Positions 24,626-32,365 of a stretch of DNA of 64,000 bases are shown in pieces. The position numbers and the translations under genes were made by a program. The DNA is from Acidimicrobiia bacterium (GTDB lineage: Bacteria > Acidobacteriota > Vicinamibacteria > Vicinamibacterales > CAVVIG01): assembly GCA_016871175.1 (NCBI GenBank), contig VFZL01000003.1, positions 1 to 64,000 on the forward strand, read 5' to 3'. The notes beneath the pieces are model-generated. The model was given only the letters and a program-made list of their open reading frames with translations. It made no database searches and had not been told where the DNA came from. The first letter of the stretch is position 1, and each line of letters begins with the position of its first letter.

Positions 24626-25948
24626 TCAGCGCTTCTCGACGAGCGCAATGTCGACCGAGGACTCCTCCGTCTCACTGTCCGCAAAAGGCAGCCCGTTGGT
24701 CAGCTCCTGCGCCTGGGGCATTCTGGGCACACGATCGATCGCCTCGAGTGGCTTGAGGTCGTCACCAAGCGAGGCGCCCTGCAGCTCCTTGAATTTCCGG
24801 GCTTTCACCAGCACATTCCCCTCAAGCGAACCGACGGCAAGGTTGTACGCATCGAGACTGGACTTCAGCCGAGTGCCGAGCGTCTCGAAGTGGGTGCCAA
24901 GCACACGCACTGAGTCATACAGATTGCGTCCGAGTTCGCTGATCACGCGGGCGTTCTCCTGCATCGAGTCCTGCTGCCACCCGTACGCCACGGCTCGCAG
25001 CAACGCGATGAGCGTCGTCGGGCTGGCCGGAATCACCCGCAGCCCTACTCCGAACTCGATGAGCGTCGGGTCCTGTTCGAGCGCCGCGCTGAAGAACATC
25101 TCTCCCGGGAGAAACATCACCACGAAGTCCGGGCTCGGGGTCACGCTGGTCGCGTAGTTCTTCGATGACAGCTGCTGGAGGTGGGTTCGCACCTGGCGGG
25201 CGTGATCGGCGAGCAGCGCCTGGCGCGTGGCTTCGTCCGGGGCTTCGAGGGCCTTCAGATAGGCGTCGAGCGGCACCTTGGCGTCGACCACAACATGTTT
25301 GCCTCCGGGAAGGCGAACGATCAGATCCGGACGGATACGGCGTTCGGTGGGCGCCGACACCGCGAGCGTCTGCTGCTCCTCAAAGTCGCAGCGGTCGACC
25401 ATGCCGGCCAGCTCGACCACGCGCTTCAACTGGAGTTCGCCCCACCGACCGCGCACGCCCGGGCGCTTCAGCGCATCGACGAGGCGGGCCGTCTCGGTTC
25501 GCAACGCCTGTCCGGCCGAATCGAGGGCGGCGATGCCCTGAAGCAGCTGCGTCCCCGTTTCGAGGCGGCGGCGCTCGGACTCCTTCACCTCGCGGTCCAC
25601 GGCGTCCAGCGTCCTCGCCAGCGGCGTGAGCAGATCCTCGATGGCCTTCTTGCGCGACTCGATGTCGCTCGTCGCCTCGCTGCGCGCTTGCTGCAGCCGG
25701 GTCTCCGCGAGGTCGAGGAACGCCCGGTTGTTCGAGCGCAAGGCCTCAGCGCTGAGGGACTGAAACGCCTCACGCAGTGAGGCCTGCGCGTCCTGAGAAG
25801 CACGCACCCGCTCCGCGTGCACAGCGCGCTCCTGCGCGAGGTCCGCTTGCAGCCGCAGCTGGCCCGGTCGAGTGGCCAGCCACCCCAGGAGCGCCCCAAC
25901 GGCGAGCGCAGCCAGCGTCAGCAACACGAGGGTGAGATCGATGGGCAT
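24626..25948 (-). CDS. rmuC: DNA recombination protein RmuC
   Basis: 440 residues from ATG 25948. N-terminal membrane anchor (LTLVLLTLAALAVGALLGWLA), then a long coiled coil (about 25-170), then the nuclease-like RmuC domain with GKHVVVDAKVPLDAYL and FLPGEMFFSAAL. RmuC limits inversions at short repeats in E. coli (established). ATG chosen over GTG 25972 because that extension would come from a repeat island. Confidence 0.92.
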   Translation of the reverse strand: MPIDLTLVLLTLAALAVGALLGWLATRPGQLRLQADLAQERAVHAERVRASQDAQASLREAFQSLSAEALRSNNRAFLDLAETRLQQARSEATSDIESRKKAIEDLLTPLARTLDAVDREVKESERRRLETGTQLLQGIAALDSAGQALRTETARLVDALKRPGVRGRWGELQLKRVVELAGMVDRCDFEEQQTLAVSAPTERRIRPDLIVRLPGGKHVVVDAKVPLDAYLKALEAPDEATRQALLADHARQVRTHLQQLSSKNYATSVTPSPDFVVMFLPGEMFFSAALEQDPTLIEFGVGLRVIPASPTTLIALLRAVAYGWQQDSMQENARVISELGRNLYDSVRVLGTHFETLGTRLKSSLDAYNLAVGSLEGNVLVKARKFKELQGASLGDDLKPLEAIDRVPRMPQAQELTNGLPFADSETEESSVDIALVEKR

Positions 25949-25964
25949 CAGTATCGCACTAGCG

Positions 25965-25995
25965 AGGTTCACGGGTTCGAGGGTTCACGGGTGCG
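25965..25995 (-). repeat. 8-bp repeat, consensus NGGGTTCN (4 units)
   Basis: AGGTTCA, CGGGTTCG, AGGGTTCA, CGGGTGCG in the 20-bp space between two minus-strand genes. The upstream gene stops inside it (its C-terminal REPSNP is repeat-encoded). Same family as the longer copy at 40299. Confidence 0.65.
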
Positions 25996-26547
25996 AGAGG
26001 CTAGGGAAGCGACGAATGACAACCATGATTCCGGCATCTGCAACTCCGCGGCGTAGGTGGCCTGCGCCAGCTCCGGGTGACGGGCCGGGGCGGCGATGCC
26101 GCGCGCCCGCAAACCCTCGGCCAGCCGCTGAAGGGCATGACGCGCTGAGATCTGCGCGTGTCGCCGCTTGTCGACGAACTGGCCCACGCCCTGTCGATCG
26201 AGCGCCCGCGCCGCTTGACGCTGGGCACGGAGCTGATTCAAACGCGTGCGATTGACAGGCTCGAAAGGCAACGAGATCTGGAAGCGCGCCTCGGAGGCCG
26301 TCGAGAGCTCACGCGCCGCCTTGAACTTCTCCTCTCGCTCCCGCTCAGCCTTGAAGCAGCTCAGGCAAAGCGGTCGCCTGCCGACGCGGCGGCAGCTGGG
26401 ACACAGAACCCGAACGCGCGGCGCTTCGAGCTCGCCACCTGGAAGCGGAACCCACTCGCGTACCGCCAAGGCGCGCGCATCGGCTGAGATCGGCGTGGGG
26501 TGTCGGTCCAACAAGGGGCCGTCGACAGTCGCGAACAGATTCCTCAT
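25969..26547 (-). CDS. Hypothetical protein with a zinc-ribbon-like CPSC/CLSC pair
   Basis: 192 residues, no signal peptide. Residues 48-66 carry two CxxC pairs (VLCPSCRRV, PLCLSCFKAE), a likely zinc knuckle, followed by a highly charged helical region (EREREEKFKAARELS) and Arg/Ala-rich helices. Family not recognised. It lies immediately upstream of rmuC on the same strand, so they may share a transcript. Confidence 0.6.
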   Translation of the reverse strand: MRNLFATVDGPLLDRHPTPISADARALAVREWVPLPGGELEAPRVRVLCPSCRRVGRRPLCLSCFKAEREREEKFKAARELSTASEARFQISLPFEPVNRTRLNQLRAQRQAARALDRQGVGQFVDKRRHAQISARHALQRLAEGLRARGIAAPARHPELAQATYAAELQMPESWLSFVASLASRTREPSNP

Positions 26548-26667
26548 ACCCCGACTTTAGAGGGGGGGTGTGACAGGGGAGGTCACTCTCTACATGGCCC
26601 GGCCCCGAGAACCCTGGCCGGCCTCTTCCAGGGCTACCCGGATTACCAGCCCTGCGTGGCCTACCCG

Positions 26668-27684
26668 TCAGTGAGCCACCACGAACTCCGTGACGGCCTG
26701 GAGGCGATACTCGATTTCGTCGATGACGTCGGGGGCGAACTGGGGCTCTGCGACTTTCTTTCCGCCCGACTGGCCGCGCCGCGTGAACATGGTCTTGAAG
26801 ATGCCCCGTCGCTTGAGCACGTACAGGTCGACGCCAGGAATCTGCTCATTCAGGTTCCGCATGAGGAGATAGCGGCTGAACCCGTCGCGAACGGCTTCGC
26901 GACGGCCTTGTTCGTGCAGCCGCCACAGCCGACCCATCAGGTCGGCGTACATCGATTCGCCGGTGATCACGCCGTCCAGGCCGAGGCGCATTTCGAAGAG
27001 CCATCCTGTAGCGAACGACGCGCCGAAAACACCCTTCATGACGGCGCGCTGGGAGAGCTCCTGCCGCATCCGTTCGACGATGGGCGTGCTCTCCTCCTTG
27101 ACGTAGCCCAGATGCGGGAACTCGCGCGCCATGTCGAAGATGACCTCGGTGGAGAGCGGAAGATCCTTCGCGCCACCCGACGTTTGCTGAATGACCGGAC
27201 GCTGTGTCGTGCCTGCCAGCGCGCGAAAGTACGCGCGGTAGTCGTCCAGCGATTTCCCCGTCGTGGGCGGCATCGCGATGAAGGCATCTGGCTCCAGGGC
27301 TTCGGCCTGACGCGCATACTCCATCATCTCGGGGATGTCCTTGCCCTGCACACCGAGCACGCAGGCGACCTTCAGATCGCGGCACGTCCTAGCCAACAGC
27401 CGCATCCCGTGGAGTCGTTCTTCTTTCGTGAGCGTGGCCACGGCGCTCGAACCCTGGGGCCAGACGACGCCGCTACAGCCTCCATGGTCCACGAATCGTA
27501 CCTCGTTGACCAGGTCGTCCCAGTCGACCTCGCCAGTCGCGGTGAACGGCGTGTTCAGGATCATGAACGCGCCGCGTATCCGCTTGGCTCGCGCCACCGC
27601 AGCCACGGCCAGCCGCTGTGAGAGAAACGTTGCCCCAAGTGCCGTCATCGCCGCCCATTCGCGTCGGTTCATGAGACGAGTCAT
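26668..27684 (-). CDS. Dihydrodipicolinate synthase-family protein with export signal
   Basis: 338 residues. N-terminus NRREWAAMTALGATFLSQR resembles a Tat-type signal (twin Arg plus hydrophobic stretch). The rest is a DapA/NAL aldolase barrel: GAFMILNTPFTATGEVDWDDL and the Schiff-base lysine in LGYVKEES. Some expected strand motifs are altered, so substrate could be a sugar acid rather than pyruvate plus semialdehyde. Export of an aldolase barrel is uncommon. ATG 27684 used; ATG 27672 (NRREW) is equally plausible since the visible GGGGAG is very close to the first ATG. Confidence 0.75.
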   Translation of the reverse strand: MTRLMNRREWAAMTALGATFLSQRLAVAAVARAKRIRGAFMILNTPFTATGEVDWDDLVNEVRFVDHGGCSGVVWPQGSSAVATLTKEERLHGMRLLARTCRDLKVACVLGVQGKDIPEMMEYARQAEALEPDAFIAMPPTTGKSLDDYRAYFRALAGTTQRPVIQQTSGGAKDLPLSTEVIFDMAREFPHLGYVKEESTPIVERMRQELSQRAVMKGVFGASFATGWLFEMRLGLDGVITGESMYADLMGRLWRLHEQGRREAVRDGFSRYLLMRNLNEQIPGVDLYVLKRRGIFKTMFTRRGQSGGKKVAEPQFAPDVIDEIEYRLQAVTEFVVAH

Positions 27685-27762
27685 CGCTCCCCCCGGGACA
27701 AGAGCTTAGCAGCCGGGGCGCCCTCCGGCGCTAAGACCTTCGACTCCGCCGCAGCTGTGAGG

Positions 27763-28254
27763 TCAGACGACGATCCAGCGCACGACGTGCCCCGTGTACG
27801 CAAGAAATCGCTGGAAATCGGTACAGGTGAGGACGAGTGTCGCGGTGTTGTCGTTGGGGTGAAACGACACCCGCTCCGCTTGGAACAGGTCGCGATCCAC
27901 GTACACACGCACGTGACAGGCCTCGTCGTGAATCAATCCGAAAGGCGAAACCGAGCCAGGCGTAACGCCGAGGTACTTCAGCATCCGCTCCGGCGACGCG
28001 AAGCTCAGCTTGCCGTCGCCGACCTGCTCTGCCACATGCCGAAGGTCCGCTCGCTTGGCTGCGGCGAGGATCACGAGGTAGTGACGGTCACCCTTCTGAT
28101 TGCGGAGAAACAGGTTCTTGCAGTGTGCCGCATCGATGTCGGCCCAGTGCGCCTGCGCTTCGGTCACCGTGGCAACCGCCGGATGATCGTGCCGCTCGAA
28201 CGCAATCTGAAGCTGAGCCAGCACGTCGAGAATGAGCTGCTGGCGTTCAGTCAT
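27763..28254 (-). CDS. Prolyl-tRNA deacylase/editing protein (YbaK/ProX family)
   Basis: 163 residues. Opening LILDVLAQLQIAFERHDHP, the substrate pocket stretch HCKNLFLRNQKGDRHYLVIL, and the GVTPGSVSPFGLIHDE segment match ProX/PrdX-type trans-editing enzymes that hydrolyse mischarged aminoacyl-tRNA(Pro). Such proteins act in the cytoplasm. It is 13 bp upstream of nothing related; the adjacent membrane protein is on the same strand and ends at 28268. Confidence 0.82.
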   Translation of the reverse strand: MTERQQLILDVLAQLQIAFERHDHPAVATVTEAQAHWADIDAAHCKNLFLRNQKGDRHYLVILAAAKRADLRHVAEQVGDGKLSFASPERMLKYLGVTPGSVSPFGLIHDEACHVRVYVDRDLFQAERVSFHPNDNTATLVLTCTDFQRFLAYTGHVVRWIVV

Positions 28255-28267
28255 CGTTCAATCACCC

Positions 28268-29056
28268 TCACATGGACCTCGCAAAGAAGTAGACCGTCAT
28301 GGCCCATGCGATCGCGATCACCATCCAGCGAACGTGATCGCCGTGCATGCGGCGCGCAAGCGCTGCTCCGCCGTATCCACCCACGCTGGTGCCCAGGACC
28401 ATCACGAGGGCGGGCATCCACGCCACCGCGCCCGTCCGCGCGAACTCGACCACCGCGATCCCGTTGATCGCCACGGCCAACAGCGCTTTCAGGCCGTTCA
28501 TGGCGTGTATGTCGGTCATCCCGGCCAGAGCGAGGGTTGCCAACATCATGATGCCCATGCCCCCGCCGAAGTACCCACCGTAGACGGCGATCACCAATTG
28601 CAGCAGCACCGTCCAGGCCGAAGGTGGCTGGCCGGGCCCGTCACGGGCCAGATCTCCAACGGGGCGTGGCGTGCTCCAGGCGGACAGCGGGCCGCCGAAG
28701 GAGAAAGTCAGCGAGGCAGTCAACATCAGCCAAGGCAACAACCGCAGAAAGCCGTCGTCAGAGGTCCGGATGAGCAACATCGCCCCGGCGAGGCCACCCA
28801 CGACGCTGACGAGCACGAGGACTGGCCACCAGTGCCTGGTGCCCGCGAGCTCGTGCCGGTACGCCCACGCCGACGCCATTGACCCGGGCCACAGTGCAAC
28901 GGCCGAGGTGGCGTTGGCCTCGATGGGCGACACGCCGACATAAATGAGGGCCGGAAGCGTCAGAAACGATCCACCACCGGCGACCGCGTTGAGCGCCCCG
29001 CCTAAAAGGGAGGTGACCAGGAGAAACAGGGCGAAAGTCGGCGTCAAGGAAGTCAC
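28268..29056 (-). CDS. TauE/SafE-family membrane exporter
   Basis: 262 residues and about 8 hydrophobic segments from GTG 29056. Family features: GGALNAVAGGGSFLTLPALIYVG, VYGGYFGGGMGIMM, and NGLKALLAVAING. These proteins export sulfite, sulfoacetate or related organosulfonates, though many homologues have other cargo. GTG chosen because the upstream extension is repeat-like and charged. The repeat at 29092 lies just upstream. Confidence 0.82.
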   Translation of the reverse strand: MTSLTPTFALFLLVTSLLGGALNAVAGGGSFLTLPALIYVGVSPIEANATSAVALWPGSMASAWAYRHELAGTRHWWPVLVLVSVVGGLAGAMLLIRTSDDGFLRLLPWLMLTASLTFSFGGPLSAWSTPRPVGDLARDGPGQPPSAWTVLLQLVIAVYGGYFGGGMGIMMLATLALAGMTDIHAMNGLKALLAVAINGIAVVEFARTGAVAWMPALVMVLGTSVGGYGGAALARRMHGDHVRWMVIAIAWAMTVYFFARSM

Positions 29057-29091
29057 GTGCTCGCGATGATAGCAACGCGAACGGTCGAGTT

Positions 29092-29105
29092 CGGCTCTCG
29101 GCTCT
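29092..29105 (-). repeat. 7-bp repeat CGGCTCT (2 units)
   Basis: CGGCTCT twice in a row, upstream of the exporter start. Shortest member of the CAGCTCT family; found only because of the longer copies. Confidence 0.5.
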
Positions 29106-29120
29106 CCGGAGCCAGGCACG

Positions 29121-29138
29121 ACTTACAAAGGTGTAAGT
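29121..29138. promoter_or_regulatory. Inverted repeat with 7-bp arms between divergent genes
   Basis: ACTTACA and TGTAAGT flank AAGG, in the 254-bp gap between the exporter gene (minus) and mreB (plus). It could be an operator for either. The rest of this gap shows no other recognisable gene. Confidence 0.35.
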
Positions 29139-29310
29139 GGCGTCGAATTTTGGCACGTGCGCGAGTGTCGACCCCGCGGAAACGCTGGTATTTCTGTGCG
29201 GCATTGCCTTTGTAGCGCCCGGGGTGTCGGGACTGATCGTCAGTGCCGGCCGCTTCACAATACTCGACGCGCTTTCAGGCATCACAAAGGGGCATCCGTT
29301 GGTCTCAGCC

Positions 29311-30321
29311 ATGCTCTCCCGGTTCTCCCACGACCTAGCGATCGATCTCGGCACGGCGAACACGTGCGTCTTCGCTCGGGGGCGGGGCATCGTCGTCAGC
29401 GAGCCGTCCATCGTGGCGTTCAACAAGGTCAACGGTCGCATCGAGGCCGTCGGCACCGAGGCGAAGGAAATGCTCGGTCGCACGCCGGGCAACATCACGG
29501 CCATCAAGCCCATGCGGGACGGCGTGATTGCGGACTTCGATGCGGCCGAGCGGATGCTCACGCACTTCATCCGGAAAGCACACAAGCGCAGCGGATGGCT
29601 GCGGCCGCGCGTGGTGATCGGCGTCCCCTCAGAAATCACACAGGAGGAGCGCCGCGCCGTCAAGGACAGCGCGATGCGCGCCAAGGCGAGCGAAGTGCAC
29701 CTCATCGATGAAGCCATGGCAGCCGCGATCGGCGCGGGCATGCCGATCACCGACGCAGCTGGCAACATGGTGTTGGACATCGGTGGCGGCACGACGGACA
29801 TCGCCGTCATCTCGCTCGCGGGCGTGGTGTACGGCCGGTCGGTCCGGATCGCCGGCAACGAGCTGGACGACGCGATCATCCAGCACGTGCGGAAGGCGCA
29901 CAATCTGCTCATCGGTGAACGCACGGCGGAGCAGATCAAGATCGAGCTGGGATCGGCCGCCGCGCTGGAACAGTCGCTGTCGATGGAAGTCAAGGGGCGC
30001 CACCTGAGTGAGGGCGTGCCGAAGACGATCAAGATCAACGACGAGGAGATTCGTCGAGCGCTGAGCGAGCCGGTGCGCGCGATCGTCCAGGCCGTCCAAG
30101 ACGCGCTCGAGCGGATTCCGCCGGAACTGTCCGCAGACATCTACGATCGCGGGATCATCATGACCGGCGGCGGCGCGCTGCTGAAGAACCTCGACAAGCG
30201 CCGCCGCGAGGAAACCGGCCTCCCCGTTCAGATCGCCGAAGATCCGCTCTCTTCGGTCGTGCTCGGCGCCGGCAAGATGCTGTCGGACTTCGACCTGCTG
30301 CGTCGTATCTCGATGGATTAG
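29311..30321 (+). CDS. mreB: Rod shape-determining protein MreB
   Basis: 336 residues from ATG 29311; a longer open frame upstream adds 58 residues with no family similarity. Actin-fold phosphate loops are clear: DLAIDLGTANTCVFARGRG, VIGVPSEITQEERRAV, MVLDIGGGTTDIAVISLAG and MTGGGALLKNLD. MreB polymers guide cell-wall synthesis along the side wall. No mreC or mreD follows, so this is a stand-alone copy; another mreB may lie elsewhere, which cannot be seen here. Confidence 0.94.
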   Translation: MLSRFSHDLAIDLGTANTCVFARGRGIVVSEPSIVAFNKVNGRIEAVGTEAKEMLGRTPGNITAIKPMRDGVIADFDAAERMLTHFIRKAHKRSGWLRPRVVIGVPSEITQEERRAVKDSAMRAKASEVHLIDEAMAAAIGAGMPITDAAGNMVLDIGGGTTDIAVISLAGVVYGRSVRIAGNELDDAIIQHVRKAHNLLIGERTAEQIKIELGSAAALEQSLSMEVKGRHLSEGVPKTIKINDEEIRRALSEPVRAIVQAVQDALERIPPELSADIYDRGIIMTGGGALLKNLDKRRREETGLPVQIAEDPLSSVVLGAGKMLSDFDLLRRISMD

Positions 30322-30469
30322 TCGCGCACTGCCACGAGCCCAGCACAGTTCACACGCACCAGGACATCTCGGGGCGTCTGAAAGAGCGAGGGACGCGCCG
30401 CAGCATGCGGCGGTCTCTTGCTCAACCGCGTCCAACGACCCGCGAGGACGAGCGAAGTACAATGGCTTC

Positions 30470-31477
30470 GTGCCTCGCAATGCCGAAGTCATTCGGCAGT
30501 GGACGATCCTCCGCGAAATTGAGCACGCTCGCGCGGCGGGCGTGACCATCGACGAGCTCGCCGTGCTATCGGGCGTCACTACGCGCACCGTTCGCCGCGA
30601 CCTCCAAGCGCTCGAGGAAGCCGGCTTCCCCGTGTACGACGACCGCTCGAATGACGACGGGCGTACGCGCTGGCGCCTGAACGGACAGGCGTTCAAGGGG
30701 CTGGGGACTGGGCTCACGCTGGCGGAGTTGTGCGCGCTCTACTTCGGCCGCACGTTGCTCGAGTCGCTGGCCGGCACGCCCTTCCGCGGCGATCTCGAGT
30801 CGGCTTTCGACAAATTGAGCGGGGTTTTGACGCCGCACATGCAACAGTTCCTCGATCAGTTGCCACGCGTCATTGCCACCAAGCCCGGACCAATCGGCAC
30901 ATCAGACGTGACGGCGGACCCCGCCCGGGTCGCCCGGCTCCTCGAGGCGACGCTGCAGCAGCGACAAGCCCGCATCACGTATCACTCCTCCTCCAGCGGG
31001 CGGACCAAGACGTACCTCATCCACCCGTATCGCGTGGCCTACGCGCAGGGCACCCTCTATCTGCTCGCCTTCGTGCCCGAGTACGGCGAGGTCCGGACCT
31101 TCGCCGTGCCCCGCATCCAGCAGCTCTCGCTGCTCGAAGAGCGGTTCACGCCGACAGAAGAGCTGCCCGACGAGGCGTTTCCCGATTCGCTGGGCGTACA
31201 CTCCGGTCCGCCGGAGGAGATCCGCATCGCCTTCGAACCCGGCGCGGCAGCGTATGTCCGCGCGCGGACGTGGCACGCATCGCAGCGGATTGACGTGGCC
31301 GCTGATGGCTCGGTCGTGCTCTCGCTTCGAGTGAGCCTCGATCGTGCCCTTCGCGGCTGGGTGTTGAGCTTCGGATCGCAGGCTCGCGTCCTTCAGCCGA
31401 GGTCGCTTGTCGGCGACATCGCGCGGGAGCATGAGGCCGCCGCCGGGCGGTACGCGGCTGCGCCGCGAGGCGCGTAA
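30470..31477 (+). CDS. WYL-domain transcriptional regulator
   Basis: 335 residues from GTG 30470. N-terminal DeoR-type winged helix (VTIDELAVLSGVTTRTVRRDLQALEEAGFP, 25-55), followed by the WYL ligand-binding region (ITYHSSSSGRTKTYLIHPYRVAYAQGTLYLLAF) and a C-terminal WCX-like part. WYL regulators sense ligands or nucleic acid damage; target genes are not evident. It is 4 bp upstream of the HAD gene, so the two are likely co-transcribed. Confidence 0.88.
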   Translation: MPRNAEVIRQWTILREIEHARAAGVTIDELAVLSGVTTRTVRRDLQALEEAGFPVYDDRSNDDGRTRWRLNGQAFKGLGTGLTLAELCALYFGRTLLESLAGTPFRGDLESAFDKLSGVLTPHMQQFLDQLPRVIATKPGPIGTSDVTADPARVARLLEATLQQRQARITYHSSSSGRTKTYLIHPYRVAYAQGTLYLLAFVPEYGEVRTFAVPRIQQLSLLEERFTPTEELPDEAFPDSLGVHSGPPEEIRIAFEPGAAAYVRARTWHASQRIDVAADGSVVLSLRVSLDRALRGWVLSFGSQARVLQPRSLVGDIAREHEAAAGRYAAAPRGA

Positions 31478-31481
31478 CGCG

Positions 31482-32327
31482 ATGGTGCCTCGTCGCATTC
31501 GGATGCTGGCCATCGACGTCGACGGCACGCTCCTCGATTCAACAGGTCGAATCCCTCCGGCACACGCCGAGGCCGTCGCCGACGCGCACGCCGCCGGCAT
31601 GCTGGTCGTGCTCGCGACTGGACGGGTGCACCACTTCGTCCAACCCGTGGTCGACGCACTCGGCGTGCCCGTCGCCACCATCGTCAACAACGGCGCGGTC
31701 TCGCGGGACCCGGACGGACGCATCGTTGTTCGTCGCGTGCTCGAGCGAGACGTCGCGCTCGCAATCCTCGATGAAGTCCGCGGCTTCGACGACAGCGTCG
31801 CCTTGGTCTTCGATCGCCCCGATGGCCAGATCGTGTTCGAGGGGATGGACTGGACGCATCCGCACCGCCAGGGGTACTACCGACGGAATCACGCCTTCCT
31901 CACACAGGCCCCGCTTCGTGAGGCACTGTCGGAGGATCCGATTCAAGTGATGTTCAACGGGAGCATCGAACCGATGCGCGCCTTGGTCGCCTCGCTGCAC
32001 CGCCTGTCCTGCGCGGACCGATGCACAGTCGCCGTCACGGAGTACGAAGCGCGAGACTTCGCGCTCGTCGACGTCAACGGTCCCGACTGCTCCAAAGGCA
32101 CGACGCTGGCACGTCTCGCCGCAAGGCTCGACGTCCCCGCCGCGCAGATCATGGCCGTCGGAGACAATTGGAACGACCTTGAGATGCTCGAGTTCGCCGG
32201 TCTGCCCGTCGTCATGGGCAACGCGACCGAAGCTATCAAGCGGCGCGGGTTCCCCGTCGTACCCGATCACGACACGGGTGGCCTCGCCATCGCCATCCGC
32301 CGCTACGCGCTCACGACCGACCGGTGA
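31482..32327 (+). CDS. Cof-type HAD-IIB hydrolase
   Basis: 281 residues from ATG 31482, 4 bp after the WYL regulator stop. Catalytic pair D12/D14 in LAIDVDGTLLDS, motif II in VVLATGR, and the acidic GDNWNDLEML with preceding Lys (CSKGTTLARL). Members dephosphorylate sugar phosphates or nucleotides in the cytoplasm. The large cap domain between motifs II and III is normal for type IIB. Substrate unknown. Confidence 0.88.
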   Translation: MVPRRIRMLAIDVDGTLLDSTGRIPPAHAEAVADAHAAGMLVVLATGRVHHFVQPVVDALGVPVATIVNNGAVSRDPDGRIVVRRVLERDVALAILDEVRGFDDSVALVFDRPDGQIVFEGMDWTHPHRQGYYRRNHAFLTQAPLREALSEDPIQVMFNGSIEPMRALVASLHRLSCADRCTVAVTEYEARDFALVDVNGPDCSKGTTLARLAARLDVPAAQIMAVGDNWNDLEMLEFAGLPVVMGNATEAIKRRGFPVVPDHDTGGLAIAIRRYALTTDR

Positions 32328-32337
32328 CCAACGACCA
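32324..32337 (+). repeat. 7-bp repeat GTGACCA/ACGACCA (2 units)
   Basis: GTGACCA and ACGACCA follow each other at the end of the HAD gene. Same NNGACCA family as the long island at 4954-5066. Confidence 0.45.
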
Positions 32338-32365
32338 GTGGGGCATAATCCCCTGAGGAGTTCCC

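Noticed and set aside
29137-29310. 58-residue N-terminal extension of MreB
   Set aside because: No family similarity before LSRFSHDLAIDLGTANT and it begins in an inverted repeat; ATG 29311 is preferred.
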